NCBI RefSeq assembly: GCF_000306785.1
Contig: NC_017955.1
Location: 620,001-684,000, forward strand
Origin: Modestobacter italicus
Lineage (GTDB): Bacteria > Actinomycetota > Actinomycetes > Mycobacteriales > Geodermatophilaceae
Direction: 5' to 3'
DNA length: 64,000 nucleotides
This document shows, one piece after another, positions 17,700 to 26,733 of the stretch (the stretch's first letter is position 1; each line of letters opens with the position of its first letter). The notes beneath the pieces were generated by a model. It had not been told where the DNA came from, searched no databases, and saw only the letters and a list, made by a program, of their open reading frames with translations. Made by a program: the position numbers and the translations under genes.

Positions 17700-18317
17700 T
17701 CACCCGCGGCGGCGGTGCACCTCGGCCGCGACCTCGTCGAAGCGGGCCCGGTCCAGCGCCGCGCCCTCCCGGCGGACGTCGGCCGGGTCGATCCGCAGCA
17801 CCCGGTCGACGCGCACCTCGCTCGGCCGGCCCTGGCGGTCCCAGGCGCCGGTGCCCACGTCCACCCAGTGCCGGCCCTGGCGGGCCTCGTCGTCGGCGTC
17901 GAGGTCGTGGTCCTTGCTGCTGAGCATCAGCCCCAGCAGGGCGTCGCCGTCGCGGCCGACCACCAGCACCGGCCGGTCCTTGCCGCGGCCGTCGTCCTCC
18001 TCGAAGGGCACCCAGGCCCAGACGACCTCGCCGGGGTCGGGCCGGTCGTCGTCGTGCGGGCGGTACTCCAGCCGCAGCGGGCCGGTGTGCTCGGTGACCG
18101 GGCCGCGGCGCCGCGGCGGGCCGGCCGGCGGCAGCGTGGCCCGCGGCGGGGCCGCCGGGGCGGTCGACCGGGCCGGGGCGGAGCGGCGCGGTGCCGGCGG
18201 GCGCGGCGCCGTGGCGGAGCGGTCGCGCCGGCTCCGCCGGGCCAGCTCCTCGCTGCCCTGCCGGACAGCGACGTCCACCAGCCGACCCAGGACCCTGCGC
18301 CACGCACTGCTCGCCAC
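17700..18317 (-). CDS. PemK/MazF-family protein with long N-terminal extension
   Basis: 205 residues. The first 90 are Pro/Arg/Ala-rich and probably disordered. From about 110 the MazF/PemK-like barrel begins: PGEVVWAWVPFEEDDGRGKDRPVLVVG, then LLGLMLSSKDHD and SEVRVDRVLRI. MazF proteins are mRNA endonucleases, but this large actinobacterial branch lacks a partner antitoxin, and none is seen here. Start: GTG at 18317 lies exactly 7 nt after TACGGT (18330-18325). Confidence 0.78.
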   Translation of the reverse strand: MASSAWRRVLGRLVDVAVRQGSEELARRSRRDRSATAPRPPAPRRSAPARSTAPAAPPRATLPPAGPPRRRGPVTEHTGPLRLEYRPHDDDRPDPGEVVWAWVPFEEDDGRGKDRPVLVVGRDGDALLGLMLSSKDHDLDADDEARQGRHWVDVGTGAWDRQGRPSEVRVDRVLRIDPADVRREGAALDRARFDEVAAEVHRRRG

Positions 18318-18330
18318 CCACCGGACCGTA
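18318..18330 (-). promoter_or_regulatory. -10 element for leaderless PemK-like gene
   Basis: On the minus strand TACGGT (18330-18325), a 7-nt spacer and GTG at 18317. The rest of the 219-bp gap up to 18536 shows no clear gene. Confidence 0.5.
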
Positions 18331-18536
18331 GGGGATGGCCGCTGCGGCGTGGCACCCGGCGACACGCCGCCGGGGCCGGCGCGCTCCCGCGCGGCGCTCG
18401 GGCGCGGCGCCTCCCACGTGTGATCGTCGATGCGCGGAGCGGGACTGACGGGTCACATCGCGGTTGAGATGCGGCCCGGCGGGCCACATTGCACTGGCGG
18501 CCGAACACCGGGCGCCACGGGGGAAAGAGCAGCCTG

Positions 18537-18746
18537 ATGTCCACAGCGGAGCCGGTCCACCCGGTCGAGGTCCCACTCCCCACAGCCGTGCGCGCGAGCG
18601 CGCTGGCGGCGTTCCAGCTCGTCGAGGACGCGCGGTACCGATCAGGACGCCGGCCCCGCAACGAGCGCCGGCGGCTGCTCGCCCAGCGCGCGGTCGCTGA
18701 GCGGCGGGCCGAGCGCGAGGTAGAGCGGGAGCTCCGCCTGGGCTGA
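18537..18746 (+). CDS. Small basic protein of unknown function
   Basis: 69 residues from the ATG at 18537, preceded by a purine-rich GGGGGAAAGAG. The N-terminal half is ordinary (VRASALAAFQLVEDARYRSG); the C-terminal half is a charged helix dense in Arg and Glu (AERRAEREVEREL), possibly a coiled coil. No family recognised. It lies divergent to the PemK-like gene, but the arrangement does not look like an antitoxin operon. Confidence 0.55.
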   Translation: MSTAEPVHPVEVPLPTAVRASALAAFQLVEDARYRSGRRPRNERRRLLAQRAVAERRAEREVERELRLG

Positions 18747-18751
18747 CCGGC

Positions 18752-19177
18752 TCAGGTGAGGCAGAGCTCGTTTCCCTCCGGGTCGGCGATGGTGACCCAG
18801 CGGAAGGGGCCCTGCCGGCCGTGGTGCAGCACCGTCGCGCCGCGCGCGGTCAGCCGGGCCACCTCGCTGTCGACGTTCTCCGGGCCGACGCGGACGTCGA
18901 GGTGCACCCGGTTCTTGACCGTCTTGGGCTCGGGCACCTGCTGGAAGAGCACCCGCGGCGCCTCGTCGGTGGGGTGCCGGATCGCCGCGCCCACCGCCCA
19001 GACCAGCTCACCGTTGTGCCGCATCGTCTCGGACTCCGTGGCGTGCCCCTCGGCGACCATGCGCCGGATGAACGCCTCGTCGGTCGGCTCGCGCTGCCAG
19101 CCCAGCGCCTCGGCCCACCAGTCGGCGAGCGGGTGCGGCGCGGTGGAGTCGATCGTCACCTGGAAGAGGTATGCCAT
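18752..19177 (-). CDS. VOC-superfamily (glyoxalase-like) protein
   Basis: 141 residues with two beta-alpha-beta-beta-beta modules typical of VOC metal-site proteins: FQVTIDST, PLADWWAEALGW, then VPEPKTVKNRVHLDV and TIADPEGNELCL. Substrate unknown. A related but frameshifted gene is at 31275. TAGCGT sits 6 nt upstream of the ATG, suggesting a leaderless transcript. Confidence 0.88.
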   Translation of the reverse strand: MAYLFQVTIDSTAPHPLADWWAEALGWQREPTDEAFIRRMVAEGHATESETMRHNGELVWAVGAAIRHPTDEAPRVLFQQVPEPKTVKNRVHLDVRVGPENVDSEVARLTARGATVLHHGRQGPFRWVTIADPEGNELCLT

Positions 19178-19210
19178 GCGGGGACGCTAGGCCCGACCCC
19201 CGACAGTTTC

Positions 19211-19831
19211 CTACAGCTCGCGGGCCAGGTCCGCGCGGATCGTGGCGTCGTCGGGGAGCGGGGTCTCCAGCCGGCAGTGGTCCTTGAGCACCTGGCCGAA
19301 CGGCGTCATCGTCGACCGGTCGACCTGCCGCTCCGGGTCCCACAGGCCCGAGCGCATCACGGCCTTGCCGCAGTGGAAGTAGGCCCGCTGGACGGTCAGC
19401 ACGACCACCGACTTCGGCGCCCGGCCGAACTCGACCAGGTCGATGCCCAGCGCGTCGGCCTCCACGAGCGACGTCGTCCCGAAGACCTTGAGCGTCTCCT
19501 CCGCGCCCGGCACGAAGAACAGCAGCGCGGCCTGCGGGTTGACGGAGAGGTTCCGCAGGCTGTCGACCCGGTTGTTGCCCTGCCGGTCGGGCAGCGCGAG
19601 CCGGTGCTCGTCGAGGACGTGCACGAAGCCCGGGTCGCCGCCGCGCGGGGAGATCTCGGGGAAGCCCTCGGCGTCGGCCGTGGCCAGGGTGGCGAAGGGG
19701 GAGAGGGCGATGAACGCCCGGCAGTGCTCGTCGACGCGGTCGATCACCTTGTCCCGGACGAGCTGGGAGGGCTCGCGGTAGCCGGCCAGGACCTCCGCGT
19801 CGGCGGGCTGGGTCTCCACGGTGCGCTGCAC
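19211..19831 (-). CDS. Pyridoxamine 5'-phosphate oxidase-family flavin-binding protein
   Basis: 206 residues. Split-barrel fold: FIALSPFATLATADAEGFPEISPRGG is the classic N-terminal strand pair of PPOX-like proteins, followed by LPDRQGNNRVDSLRNLSVNPQAALLFFVPG. Members bind FMN or F420 and reduce or detoxify small molecules, often annotated MSMEG_1061-like. The GTG at 19831 is 6 nt after TACCGT, suggesting a leaderless mRNA. Monocistronic. Confidence 0.87.
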   Translation of the reverse strand: MQRTVETQPADAEVLAGYREPSQLVRDKVIDRVDEHCRAFIALSPFATLATADAEGFPEISPRGGDPGFVHVLDEHRLALPDRQGNNRVDSLRNLSVNPQAALLFFVPGAEETLKVFGTTSLVEADALGIDLVEFGRAPKSVVVLTVQRAYFHCGKAVMRSGLWDPERQVDRSTMTPFGQVLKDHCRLETPLPDDATIRADLAREL

Positions 19832-19868
19832 GGGTCGACGGTAGCGGCCCGCCCGCAGCCGTCGTCCG

Positions 19869-19882
19869 TAGCCTGCGTCCCG
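19869..19882 (+). promoter_or_regulatory. -10 element for leaderless thioesterase gene
   Basis: TAGCCT (19869-19874), 7-nt spacer, GTG start at 19882. Confidence 0.5.
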
Positions 19883-20271
19883 TGCCCGAGGTGTGGAGTG
19901 CTCCGGTCCGGTTCGTCGAGTGCGACCAGCAGGGCGTGGCCTTCAACGCGCACTACCTGGTCTGGGCCGACGAGGCGGTCAACGCCTGGTGGGCGGCGCG
20001 CGGGCTGCCGTGGCAGGCGCTGGTCGAGCGGGGCGTGGAGTACTTCGTCAAGGCCAGCTCGCTGGACTGGGTCTCCTCGGCCCGGTACGGCGAGACGGTG
20101 GCGGTCGACGTCGGGCCGGCGGCGGTCGGCCGGACCAGCCTGACCCTGGAGTTCACCGTGCGGGTGGGCGACCGGACCTGCTGCACGGTCCGCACCACCT
20201 ACGTGGCCACCGTCGACGGCCGCCCCACCCCCTGGCCGGACGACGTCCGGGCGCTGCTCAGCGCGGGCTGA
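19882..20271 (+). CDS. Hotdog-fold acyl-CoA thioesterase (4HBT family)
   Basis: 129 residues. [28 protein letters not shown] is the 4-hydroxybenzoyl-CoA thioesterase signature: the Asp-x-x-Gly-x-x-x-x-x-x-Tyr pattern, with the catalytic Asp in ECDQQG. Hydrolyses acyl-CoA thioesters; physiological substrate unknown. Leaderless GTG start. Its 3' end overlaps the convergent cobQ by 14 bp. Confidence 0.87.
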   Translation: MPEVWSAPVRFVECDQQGVAFNAHYLVWADEAVNAWWAARGLPWQALVERGVEYFVKASSLDWVSSARYGETVAVDVGPAAVGRTSLTLEFTVRVGDRTCCTVRTTYVATVDGRPTPWPDDVRALLSAG

Positions 20272-21757
20272 TCCCGCTCGCCAGCACCGGGAGGTCGGCC
20301 GGCGGGCCGTCCTCGACCAGCCGCCAGAGCGCGTCGGTGTCCGCGTGCTCGGCGACCAGGTCGCCCAGGGCGTCCAGCCGGGCCTCACGGACGGCGGCGA
20401 AGTCGGTGTCCGGCGCCACGACGAACCGGCGGCCGGCGATCCGCGCCACCTCGGTGAGGAAGGCCCGGCGGAACCCGTCGTGCTCCAGCGCGCCGTGCCA
20501 CGTCGTCCCGAAGACCGAGCCGACCCGGGCGCCGTCGAGGAACGGTTCCGCGGGACCGTCGACAGTCACCACGCCGTGGTGGATCTCGTAGCCGCGCACG
20601 GTGTGGCCGAGCGCGGTGCCGATGGGGCGGGCCAGCACCTTCTCCGCGCCGAACCGGACGTCGGCCGGCAGCAGCCCCAGCCCGGGGACGACGCCGGCCC
20701 GGGACTCGACGTCGTCGCTGATGGTGCGGGCGAGCATCTGGTGGCCACCGCAGATGCCCAGCACCGGACGGCCCTCGGCGGCCCGGCGCGCGACCGCGTC
20801 GGCCAGCCCGGTCGCGCGCAGCCACTGCAGGTCGGCGACGGTCGACCGGGTGCCGGGCAGCACCACGAGGTCGGCGTCGGCGAGCTCCTCGGGCCGCTCG
20901 GCGTAGCGCAGCAGCACCCCGGGCTCGGCGCCGAGCGCGTCCAGGTCGGTGAAGTTCGACAGCCGGGGCAGCCGGGCGACCGACACCCGCAGCACGTCCT
21001 CCCCGTGCGGCGGCAGCGCGGGGCCGCGGGGTGCGTCCACGCCGAGGGAGTCCTCGACGTCCAGGTGCAGGCCGGTCTGCCAGGGCAGCACGCCCAGCGT
21101 GGGCCGGCCGGTCAGCGCGGCGAGCTGGTCCAGCCCGGGGGCGAGCAGCCGGGCGTCGCCGCGGAACTTGTTGACCAGGAAGCCGGCGACCAGCCGCTGG
21201 TCGGCCGGCGGCATCAGCGCCACGGTGCCGTAGAGCGCGGCGAACACCCCGCCGCGGTCGATGTCGCCGACCACCACGACCGGCAGCCCGGCCGCGGTCG
21301 CCAGCCCCATGTTGGCGATGTCGTCGGCGCGCAGGTTGATCTCGGTGGGGGAGCCCGCGCCCTCGCAGACCACCACGTCGAAGCGCGACCGCAGGTCGGC
21401 CAGGCAGGCCAGCGCCTGCTCCAGCAGCGCGGCCTTCATCGGCCGGTAGGACAGCGCCGTGACGTCCGCGACCGGCCTGCCGAGGACGACGACCTGGCTG
21501 GCGTTCTCCCCGCCGGGCTTGAGCAGCACCGGGTTCATCGCCGCCTCGGGCTCGACCCGGGCCGCCGCGGCCTGCATCACCTGCGCCCGGCCGATCTCCG
21601 CGCCGTCGGCGGTGACCATCGAGTTGTTGCTCATGTTCTGCGCCTTGAACGGCGCCACCCGCACGCCCTGGCGGACCAGCCAGCGGCAGATGCCGGCGGT
21701 GACCACCGACTTGCCGGCGTCCGACGTCGTGCCGGCGACCAGCAGCGCGCCGCTCAC
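20258..21757 (-). CDS. cobQ: Cobyric acid synthase
   Basis: 499 residues, the normal CobQ/CbiP length. Amidates the b, d, e and g side chains of adenosylcobyrinic diamide. N-terminal P-loop GTTSDAGKS (9-17) with [15 protein letters not shown]-like [13 protein letters not shown] and [11 protein letters not shown]-terminal GATase with nucleophile Cys336 in GICGGHQML and YEIHHG near 430. GTG start, one base after the stop of plsC. It stands alone, away from the large B12 operon. Confidence 0.96.
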   Translation of the reverse strand: MSGALLVAGTTSDAGKSVVTAGICRWLVRQGVRVAPFKAQNMSNNSMVTADGAEIGRAQVMQAAAARVEPEAAMNPVLLKPGGENASQVVVLGRPVADVTALSYRPMKAALLEQALACLADLRSRFDVVVCEGAGSPTEINLRADDIANMGLATAAGLPVVVVGDIDRGGVFAALYGTVALMPPADQRLVAGFLVNKFRGDARLLAPGLDQLAALTGRPTLGVLPWQTGLHLDVEDSLGVDAPRGPALPPHGEDVLRVSVARLPRLSNFTDLDALGAEPGVLLRYAERPEELADADLVVLPGTRSTVADLQWLRATGLADAVARRAAEGRPVLGICGGHQMLARTISDDVESRAGVVPGLGLLPADVRFGAEKVLARPIGTALGHTVRGYEIHHGVVTVDGPAEPFLDGARVGSVFGTTWHGALEHDGFRRAFLTEVARIAGRRFVVAPDTDFAAVREARLDALGDLVAEHADTDALWRLVEDGPPADLPVLASGISPR

Positions 21758-21758
21758 C

Positions 21759-22424
21759 TCAGGCGGCCGCGGACGGCGTGCCCCAGCCGGCCTTCTCCTG
21801 GCCCGACAGCTCGGCGATCGCCTCCATCACCTGGTCGGTGACCTCGCGGCGCGCCCGGCCCTTGCCGGCCTGGCCGCGGTGCTCGGGGAAGGTCAGCGGC
21901 TCGCCGAACGTCACGTACACCCGGTGCGGGCGCGGCCAGCGCGCCCCGATCGGCTGGATCTTGTCGGTACCGCGGACGGCGACCGGGACGACCGGGCAGT
22001 CGGCGTTGAGCGCCAGCCAGGCGACACCGGTCTTCCCGCGGGCGAGCCGGCCGTCGCGGGACCGGGTGCCCTCCGGGTAGATGCCGAACGCGCCACCGCC
22101 CCGGAGCACGCCCATCGCGGTGTCCAGCGCGGCCTGCGCCGCCCTCGAGGCCTCCCGCTCCACCGGCAGCGCACCGAGCGCGGTGAACAGGGTGCGGGAC
22201 ACCCAGCCGCTGAACCCGGAGCCGCGGAAGTACTCGGCCTTGGCCAGGTAGGCGACCTTGCGCGGCGCCATCAGTGGGATGGCGATGCTGTCGATGAAGG
22301 AGAGGTGGTTGCTGGCCAGGATCACCGGCCCGGTGAGCGGCACGTTCTCCCGGCCGGTGACCGCGGGCCGGAAGACCACCCAGACCAGCGGACGCAGCAC
22401 GAACCGCGCAAGCAGGTAGAACAC
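21759..22424 (-). CDS. plsC: 1-acyl-glycerol-3-phosphate acyltransferase family protein
   Basis: 221 residues. The acyltransferase block I NHLSFID (HxxxxD) near residue 39, block II near GALPVERE, block [15 protein letters not shown], block [13 protein letters not shown]. An N-terminal hydrophobic segment anchors it to the membrane. It adds the second acyl chain in phospholipid synthesis or remodels lipids. Directly upstream of cobQ in the same direction (1-bp gap), so both are probably co-transcribed. Confidence 0.92.
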   Translation of the reverse strand: MFYLLARFVLRPLVWVVFRPAVTGRENVPLTGPVILASNHLSFIDSIAIPLMAPRKVAYLAKAEYFRGSGFSGWVSRTLFTALGALPVEREASRAAQAALDTAMGVLRGGGAFGIYPEGTRSRDGRLARGKTGVAWLALNADCPVVPVAVRGTDKIQPIGARWPRPHRVYVTFGEPLTFPEHRGQAGKGRARREVTDQVMEAIAELSGQEKAGWGTPSAAA

Positions 22425-22538
22425 GCCGCGGCCCCCTCCCTCGTCCCGGACCCTCGTCGGCCCCGGACCGTTCCGGGCATCCTCTCCGATCGGTGCCGGG
22501 CGGGGACGGGCGGGTGCGACGCGGGCCCGGGCGGGCCG

Positions 22539-23255
22539 TCAGACCGCCGCGCGGCCCGGCGGGCAGGCGTCGTGCAGGATGTCGCGGACGTCGTCGGGCA
22601 GCGGGGTGCGCCCGCTCGCCGACTCGATGATCGACACCGCCACGTCGCGGACCTTGCGGTGGGTGTGGCTGGAGATGTGCGCCAGCAGGTCGAAGGCCAC
22701 CTGGTCACCGCAGGACATGAGCAGCATCAGGATCCCCTTGGCCTGCTCGATGGCCGCGCGGCTGGCCATCGCGCTGCGCAGCTGCTCCACCTCGGTCTCC
22801 AGCTGCCGGAGCTGGTCGTCGGCGGGCGCCTGGCTGCGTCCCGCCGTCACGTCGACCACCAGCCCGGTCAGGGCGGTGACGGCGCCGGCCGCGTCGGTCT
22901 CCGGCTCGCACACCAGCAGGGCGGTGATCGGCCGGCCGTCCAGCCGCAGCACCCGGTACTCCCGGGTGAAGGGGGCGGCCGTGGTGGCGGCCTCGCGCAG
23001 CGCCTCCTGCAGCGCCGGCCGGTCGTCACCGTGGACGTGGGCGAGCAGCAGCCCGACCGTGGGCTCGACCGAGCCGCTCGGGATGCCGTGCAGCTCGAAG
23101 AGCTCCGGGGACCACCACCACTGCTCGGTGGTGAGGTCGCCGCGGAACCGGGCGGTCAGCGGCGTCGGCCGGAACGCGGGGTGGCGGGCGCGGGCGTGCG
23201 CCTGCGGGCGCGGGTGCGTGGGTGCGGTGAGGGGCAACGCGGACGTGGAGGACAT
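22539..23255 (-). CDS. PAS and ANTAR domain protein (RNA-binding antiterminator type)
   Basis: 238 residues from the ATG at 23255. After a 35-residue flexible start, residues 40-140 form a PAS fold (WWWSPELFELHGI, then HGDDRPALQEAL, REYRVLRLDGRPI). A helix leads to an ANTAR domain at about 155-225 with AIEQAKGILM and CGDQVAFDLLAHISSHTHRKVRDVA. ANTAR proteins bind paired hairpins in nascent RNA and prevent termination. The signal sensed and the targets are unknown. Monocistronic. Confidence 0.9.
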   Translation of the reverse strand: MSSTSALPLTAPTHPRPQAHARARHPAFRPTPLTARFRGDLTTEQWWWSPELFELHGIPSGSVEPTVGLLLAHVHGDDRPALQEALREAATTAAPFTREYRVLRLDGRPITALLVCEPETDAAGAVTALTGLVVDVTAGRSQAPADDQLRQLETEVEQLRSAMASRAAIEQAKGILMLLMSCGDQVAFDLLAHISSHTHRKVRDVAVSIIESASGRTPLPDDVRDILHDACPPGRAAV

Positions 23256-23431
23256 GACATCGACCGATCTAGCCGGGCGCACCGGAAGGATTCCGGCGGG
23301 GGTCCTCCAGCCGTTGACTCGACCCGGACGACCCGTCGGCCCTCCTCAGGCGCGACCGCTCCAGTGCGCTGAAGCTACCGCGCCCGCGGCGTACGCGCAC
23401 ACCGCCCGGCGCGCGGCGTCCGGGTGACCGG

Positions 23432-24883
23432 TCAGACCACGGTGCGGGCCGGGACGGCGGGGTGCCCGGTGCCGCCGCGCAGACCCTCGGCCAGCCGGGC
23501 CAGCACCTCGACCGCGCCGCGCAGCGCCGGGGCGGGGCGGGTGAACGGCAGCCGCAGGTGGTCGTCGAAGGCGTGGCCGGTGCCGAAGGCGCGCCCCTCG
23601 GCGAGCAGCAGACCGTGCGGCGCCGCGGCAGCGGTGAGCGCGGCGGAGCTGAGCCCCGGCGGTAGCCGGCACCACAGCGACAGGCCCCCGGCCGGCGGGT
23701 GCACCTGCCAGTCCGGGAACTGGTCGGCCAGCGCGTCGAGCAGCGCCGCCCGCTGGGTGCGCAGCTGCGCACGGCGGTGCTCCAGCACGGCGTCCAGGTC
23801 CCGGACCAGCAGGGTGGCGACCAGCTGGTCGACCAGGCCGACCGACAGCTGCCGGCGGCCGTAGACGGTGCTCAGCCGGGCGGCCAGGGCGGCGTCGGTC
23901 CGCAGCCAGCCGATCCGCAGCCCTCCCCACACCGCCTTGGCCAGCCCGCCGAGGGTGATCGTGGCGGCGTCGGGCAGCCCGGCGGCGTACGGCGGCAGCG
24001 GGCCCTCGTCGAGGTACAGCTCGGCGCACGACTCGTCGACCACGCCGAGCACGCCCTGCTGCCAGAGGGTCGCCGCCAGCCGCCGGCGCCCGGTCGCGGT
24101 GAGCCGCGCGCCGGTCGGGTTGGTGAAGTCGGGGATCAGGTAGGCCATCCGCGGGCTGCTCTGCCGGGCGGCCAGGTGCGCGGCCTCGACCAGGTCGTCG
24201 GGCCGGGCCTCGTCCACCGGCACCGGGACCAGCCGGGCGCCGGCGCTCTCCACCAGGCGGAGCGCCCCGGGGTAGCTGGGGTGCTCGACCAGCACCCGGT
24301 CGCCGGTCTCGAGCAGGGCGTCGACGACGACGGCCGCCGCGTCGCCGACCCCGCAGGTGACGACCACCTGGTCGGGCTCGGTCGGGAGGCCCCGGGCGGT
24401 GTAGCGGTCGGCGATCGCCACGCGCAGCTCGGGCAGCCCGCCGGGGGAGTAGCCGTGCCCGTCGGTGACCGAGGGCAGCAGCTCGACCGCCCGGCGGTAG
24501 GCGGGCTCGAGCTGCGGGACGGCGGAGGGCGAGGCGTGCGCCAGGTCGACCAGGTCGGCGGTGTGCTCCGGGAGCCAGCTCGCCCGGTCGTCGCCGCCGC
24601 CCGGCACCTCGGTCACGGTCCCCGAGCCGTGCCGGGTCCGGGCCCAGCCCTCCTCGCGCAGCACCCGGTAGGCCGAGGCGACGGTCACCCGGCTGACCGC
24701 GAGCGCGGCGGCCAGGTCCCGCTCGGCGGGCAGCCGGGTGCCGGCCGGCAGCTGCCCGGCCAGCACCAGCTCGCGGACCCGGCGGGCCAGCCCGGCGTAC
24801 CGCGGCGCGGCGAGGGAGCCGACCGGCCCGATCAGCGTGGCCACCTCACGGGCACCGGTGGACTGCTCGGACGCAACTGGCAT
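23432..24883 (-). CDS. MocR-type GntR regulator / aminotransferase fusion
   Basis: 483 residues. N-terminal GntR winged helix (LPAGTRLPAERDLAAALAVSRVTVASAYRVLREEGW), linker, then a class I/II aminotransferase fold with GYSPGGLPELRVAIADRY, LIPDFTNPTG, DESCAELYLDE and the PLP lysine in LGGLAKAVWGGLRIGW. MocR proteins sense PLP or amino compounds and control nearby genes. ATG at 24883 was chosen because sequence further upstream is unlike the family. Divergent from a small membrane ORF at 24944; the 60-bp gap probably holds its operator. Confidence 0.92.
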   Translation of the reverse strand: MPVASEQSTGAREVATLIGPVGSLAAPRYAGLARRVRELVLAGQLPAGTRLPAERDLAAALAVSRVTVASAYRVLREEGWARTRHGSGTVTEVPGGGDDRASWLPEHTADLVDLAHASPSAVPQLEPAYRRAVELLPSVTDGHGYSPGGLPELRVAIADRYTARGLPTEPDQVVVTCGVGDAAAVVVDALLETGDRVLVEHPSYPGALRLVESAGARLVPVPVDEARPDDLVEAAHLAARQSSPRMAYLIPDFTNPTGARLTATGRRRLAATLWQQGVLGVVDESCAELYLDEGPLPPYAAGLPDAATITLGGLAKAVWGGLRIGWLRTDAALAARLSTVYGRRQLSVGLVDQLVATLLVRDLDAVLEHRRAQLRTQRAALLDALADQFPDWQVHPPAGGLSLWCRLPPGLSSAALTAAAAPHGLLLAEGRAFGTGHAFDDHLRLPFTRPAPALRGAVEVLARLAEGLRGGTGHPAVPARTVV

Positions 24884-24943
24884 GCGGCCACCATGCCGGA
24901 TTGGCCTGCATCGCACCAGTCCAGACGGTGCCACTGTCGTCCC

Positions 24944-25240
24944 ATGACCACAGGTGGAGTCCTCGTCCTGCTGTTCCTGCTCGGGCTGGGTGGCCTCGCG
25001 GTCACCACCCTCGTCGTCGCCGTCCGCGGCGGGCGGGGGTCCGGTGACCCGCCGGCCAGCCACGAGCGCACCGACCCGGCCGGCTTCCCGGTGCTCCCCG
25101 CTCCGCGGGGGGTGCTGCACCGGCGGGGCGCTCAGCCCCGGCGGGCCAGCCGGGCTGCGGTCGCCAGGACCGCCGCGGCGGTCCACACCGCCCGGGAGAG
25201 CCGGACCGCGCGGCGGATGTCGCCGCGCACCGGCGGCTGA
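24944..25240 (+). CDS. Possible small single-span membrane protein
   Basis: 98 codons from the ATG at 24944. A clear membrane helix (VLVLLFLLGLGGLAVTTLVVAV) is followed by a polar tail. The last 36 codons overlap the 3' end of the convergent cobD, where the Arg-rich composition looks like antisense read-through. The N-terminal half may be a real small protein divergent from the MocR gene. Weakly supported. Confidence 0.35.
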   Translation: MTTGGVLVLLFLLGLGGLAVTTLVVAVRGGRGSGDPPASHERTDPAGFPVLPAPRGVLHRRGAQPRRASRAAVARTAAAVHTARESRTARRMSPRTGG

Positions 25241-26130
25241 CCGTCGCCCAGGCCCGGTCGCTCCTCGACCCGCTCGCCGTAGGCGTTGCGCCCGCCCAGC
25301 CGCACGCCGAGGGCGCCGGCCAGCGCGGCCTCGCAGCGTCCGGCGTTCGGGCTGGGGTGGGCGGCGCCGTCTCGCTGCCAGGCGCGCCAGGCCCCGGCCG
25401 GCGAGGCGCCGACCAGCGGCGCGGTGAGCACGGTGAGGGCGGCGGTCGTCCGGGCCGGCAGCCAGTTCAGCACGTCGTCGAGGCGGGCGGCGGCCCAGCC
25501 GAACCGCAGGTGCCGGGCCGACCGGTAGCCGACCATCGCGTCCAGCGTGTTCGCCGCCCGGTAGGCCAGCAGCCCCGGCAGCCCGGCGACCGCGCCCCAG
25601 AACAGCGGCGCGACGGCGGCGTCGGAGGTGTTCTCCGCGACCGACTCGACGGTGGCCCGCACCAGGGCCGGTTCGTCGAGACCGCGGGGGTCGCGCCCGG
25701 CGAGGGTGGGCAGGTGGGCGCGGGCGGCGGCCAGGTCGCCGGCGGCCAGGTGCTGCTCCATCGTGGTCGCGGCCCGGCCCAGCGAGGTGCCGCCCAGCAC
25801 GGCCCAGGTGGCGGCGGCGGTGAGCGCGGTGCGGGCCAGCGGCCGGCCGGCGGTCAGCCGCTGCCCCGCCGTCCCGACCGCCGCCGCCGTGCCGACGCAG
25901 ACGGCCGCGTACGCGACGCCGGCCGCACGGTGGTCCCGCCACGTCCGGCGCTCCAGAGCGCCCGCCGCCTGCCCGAAGCCGGCCACCGGGTGGCCGCGGC
26001 GCGGGTCGGCGAGCAGCAGGTCGGCGAGGCTGCCGAGGGCCAGCCCGGCCGCCGTCGCGGCACCCCTCCGGCCGAGGCTCGTGCTCTGCTGCCGGGGAGG
26101 CAGCAGAGCACGAGCGCCGGCGGAGGACAT
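25132..26130 (-). CDS. cobD: Adenosylcobinamide-phosphate synthase
   Basis: 332 residues, 4-5 membrane helices, CobD/CbiB family: LADLLLADPRRGHPVAGFG, ESVAENTSDAAVAPLFWGAVAGLPG, YRAANTLDAMVGYRS and SPNAGRCEAALAGALGV are all hallmarks. Attaches the aminopropanol (phosphate) arm to cobyric acid. The ATG at 26130 lies 8 nt after TACAGT, supporting a leaderless start. This means residues 6-18 (ARALLPPRQQSTS) are encoded by a 17-bp-arm palindrome also found at 35625. Homologues usually begin near residue 20. Confidence 0.93.
   Translation of the reverse strand: MSSAGARALLPPRQQSTSLGRRGAATAAGLALGSLADLLLADPRRGHPVAGFGQAAGALERRTWRDHRAAGVAYAAVCVGTAAAVGTAGQRLTAGRPLARTALTAAATWAVLGGTSLGRAATTMEQHLAAGDLAAARAHLPTLAGRDPRGLDEPALVRATVESVAENTSDAAVAPLFWGAVAGLPGLLAYRAANTLDAMVGYRSARHLRFGWAAARLDDVLNWLPARTTAALTVLTAPLVGASPAGAWRAWQRDGAAHPSPNAGRCEAALAGALGVRLGGRNAYGERVEERPGLGDGQPPVRGDIRRAVRLSRAVWTAAAVLATAARLARRG
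26077..26115. repeat. Palindromic repeat in the cobD N-terminus (copy 1)
   Basis: GCTCGTGCTCTGCTGCC (26077-26093), loop GGGGA, perfect inverse arm (26099-26115). The same 17-bp arm with another 5-nt loop occurs at 35628-35666. Here it lies inside the predicted cobD reading frame. Confidence 0.85.
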
Positions 26131-26175
26131 CGCCGGTGACTGTAGAGACCGGCGACGTCCCTAGGATCGACGGTC
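26131..26175. promoter_or_regulatory. Divergent leaderless promoters of cobD and def
   Basis: Between the two ATGs (45 bp), the minus strand has TACAGT at 26144-26139, 8 nt before the cobD ATG, and the plus strand has TAGGAT at 26162-26167, 8 nt before the def ATG. Both fit actinobacterial -10 boxes for leaderless transcripts; the two promoters lie almost back to back. Confidence 0.55.
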
Positions 26176-26733
26176 ATGCGCCTGCCCGGCCGTTACGACG
26201 GCGTCGCCCGGCCGATCGTCACCTACGGCACCGACCCGGTGCTGCACCGCCCGTGCGCCCCGGTCACCGAGTTCGACCGGGCGCTGCGGCACCTGCTGCT
26301 GGACATGTTCGCCAGCATGGAGGCCGCCGACGGGGTGGGGCTGGCGGCCAACCAGATCGGCGTCGACGCGCGGGTCTTCGTCATGGACTGCCCGGACGCC
26401 GACGGCGAGGACGTCATCGGCTACGTGGTGAACCCGGTCCTCACGGTGCTCGACCCGGTCGGCGACGAGCCGGCGGTCGAGGTGACCGAGGAGGGCTGCC
26501 TGTCGGTCCCCGGCCCGTACGCCGAGCTGGAGCGCGCCTTCCGGGCCCGGGTCGACGGGGTCGACGCGCACGGTGCGCCGACCTCGATCGAGGCGACCGG
26601 GATGGCCGCCCGGTGCCTGCAGCACGAGGTCGACCACCTCGACGGCACCGTCTACGTCGACCGGCTGCCCGCCGAGCAGCGCGAGCTGCTGCTGGCCGAG
26701 GCCGCCGGTCCGGAGGGTGAGCTGCCCGCGTGA
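26176..26733 (+). CDS. def: Peptide deformylase
   Basis: 185 residues. Removes formyl from nascent proteins; metal enzyme. Motif 1 GVGLAANQ (54-61), motif 2 EGCLSVPG, motif 3 QHEVDHLDG; the Cys of motif 2 and the two His of motif 3 bind the metal. Its stop overlaps the GTG of cobL (GTGA), so it leads an operon with two cobalamin methyltransferases, an unusual arrangement. Confidence 0.95.
   Translation: MRLPGRYDGVARPIVTYGTDPVLHRPCAPVTEFDRALRHLLLDMFASMEAADGVGLAANQIGVDARVFVMDCPDADGEDVIGYVVNPVLTVLDPVGDEPAVEVTEEGCLSVPGPYAELERAFRARVDGVDAHGAPTSIEATGMAARCLQHEVDHLDGTVYVDRLPAEQRELLLAEAAGPEGELPA

Noticed and set aside
18537..18746. Small gene next to the PemK-like gene as an antitoxin
   Set aside because: It is divergent, 219 bp away, lacks an antitoxin DNA-binding domain and its C-terminus is just a charged helix.
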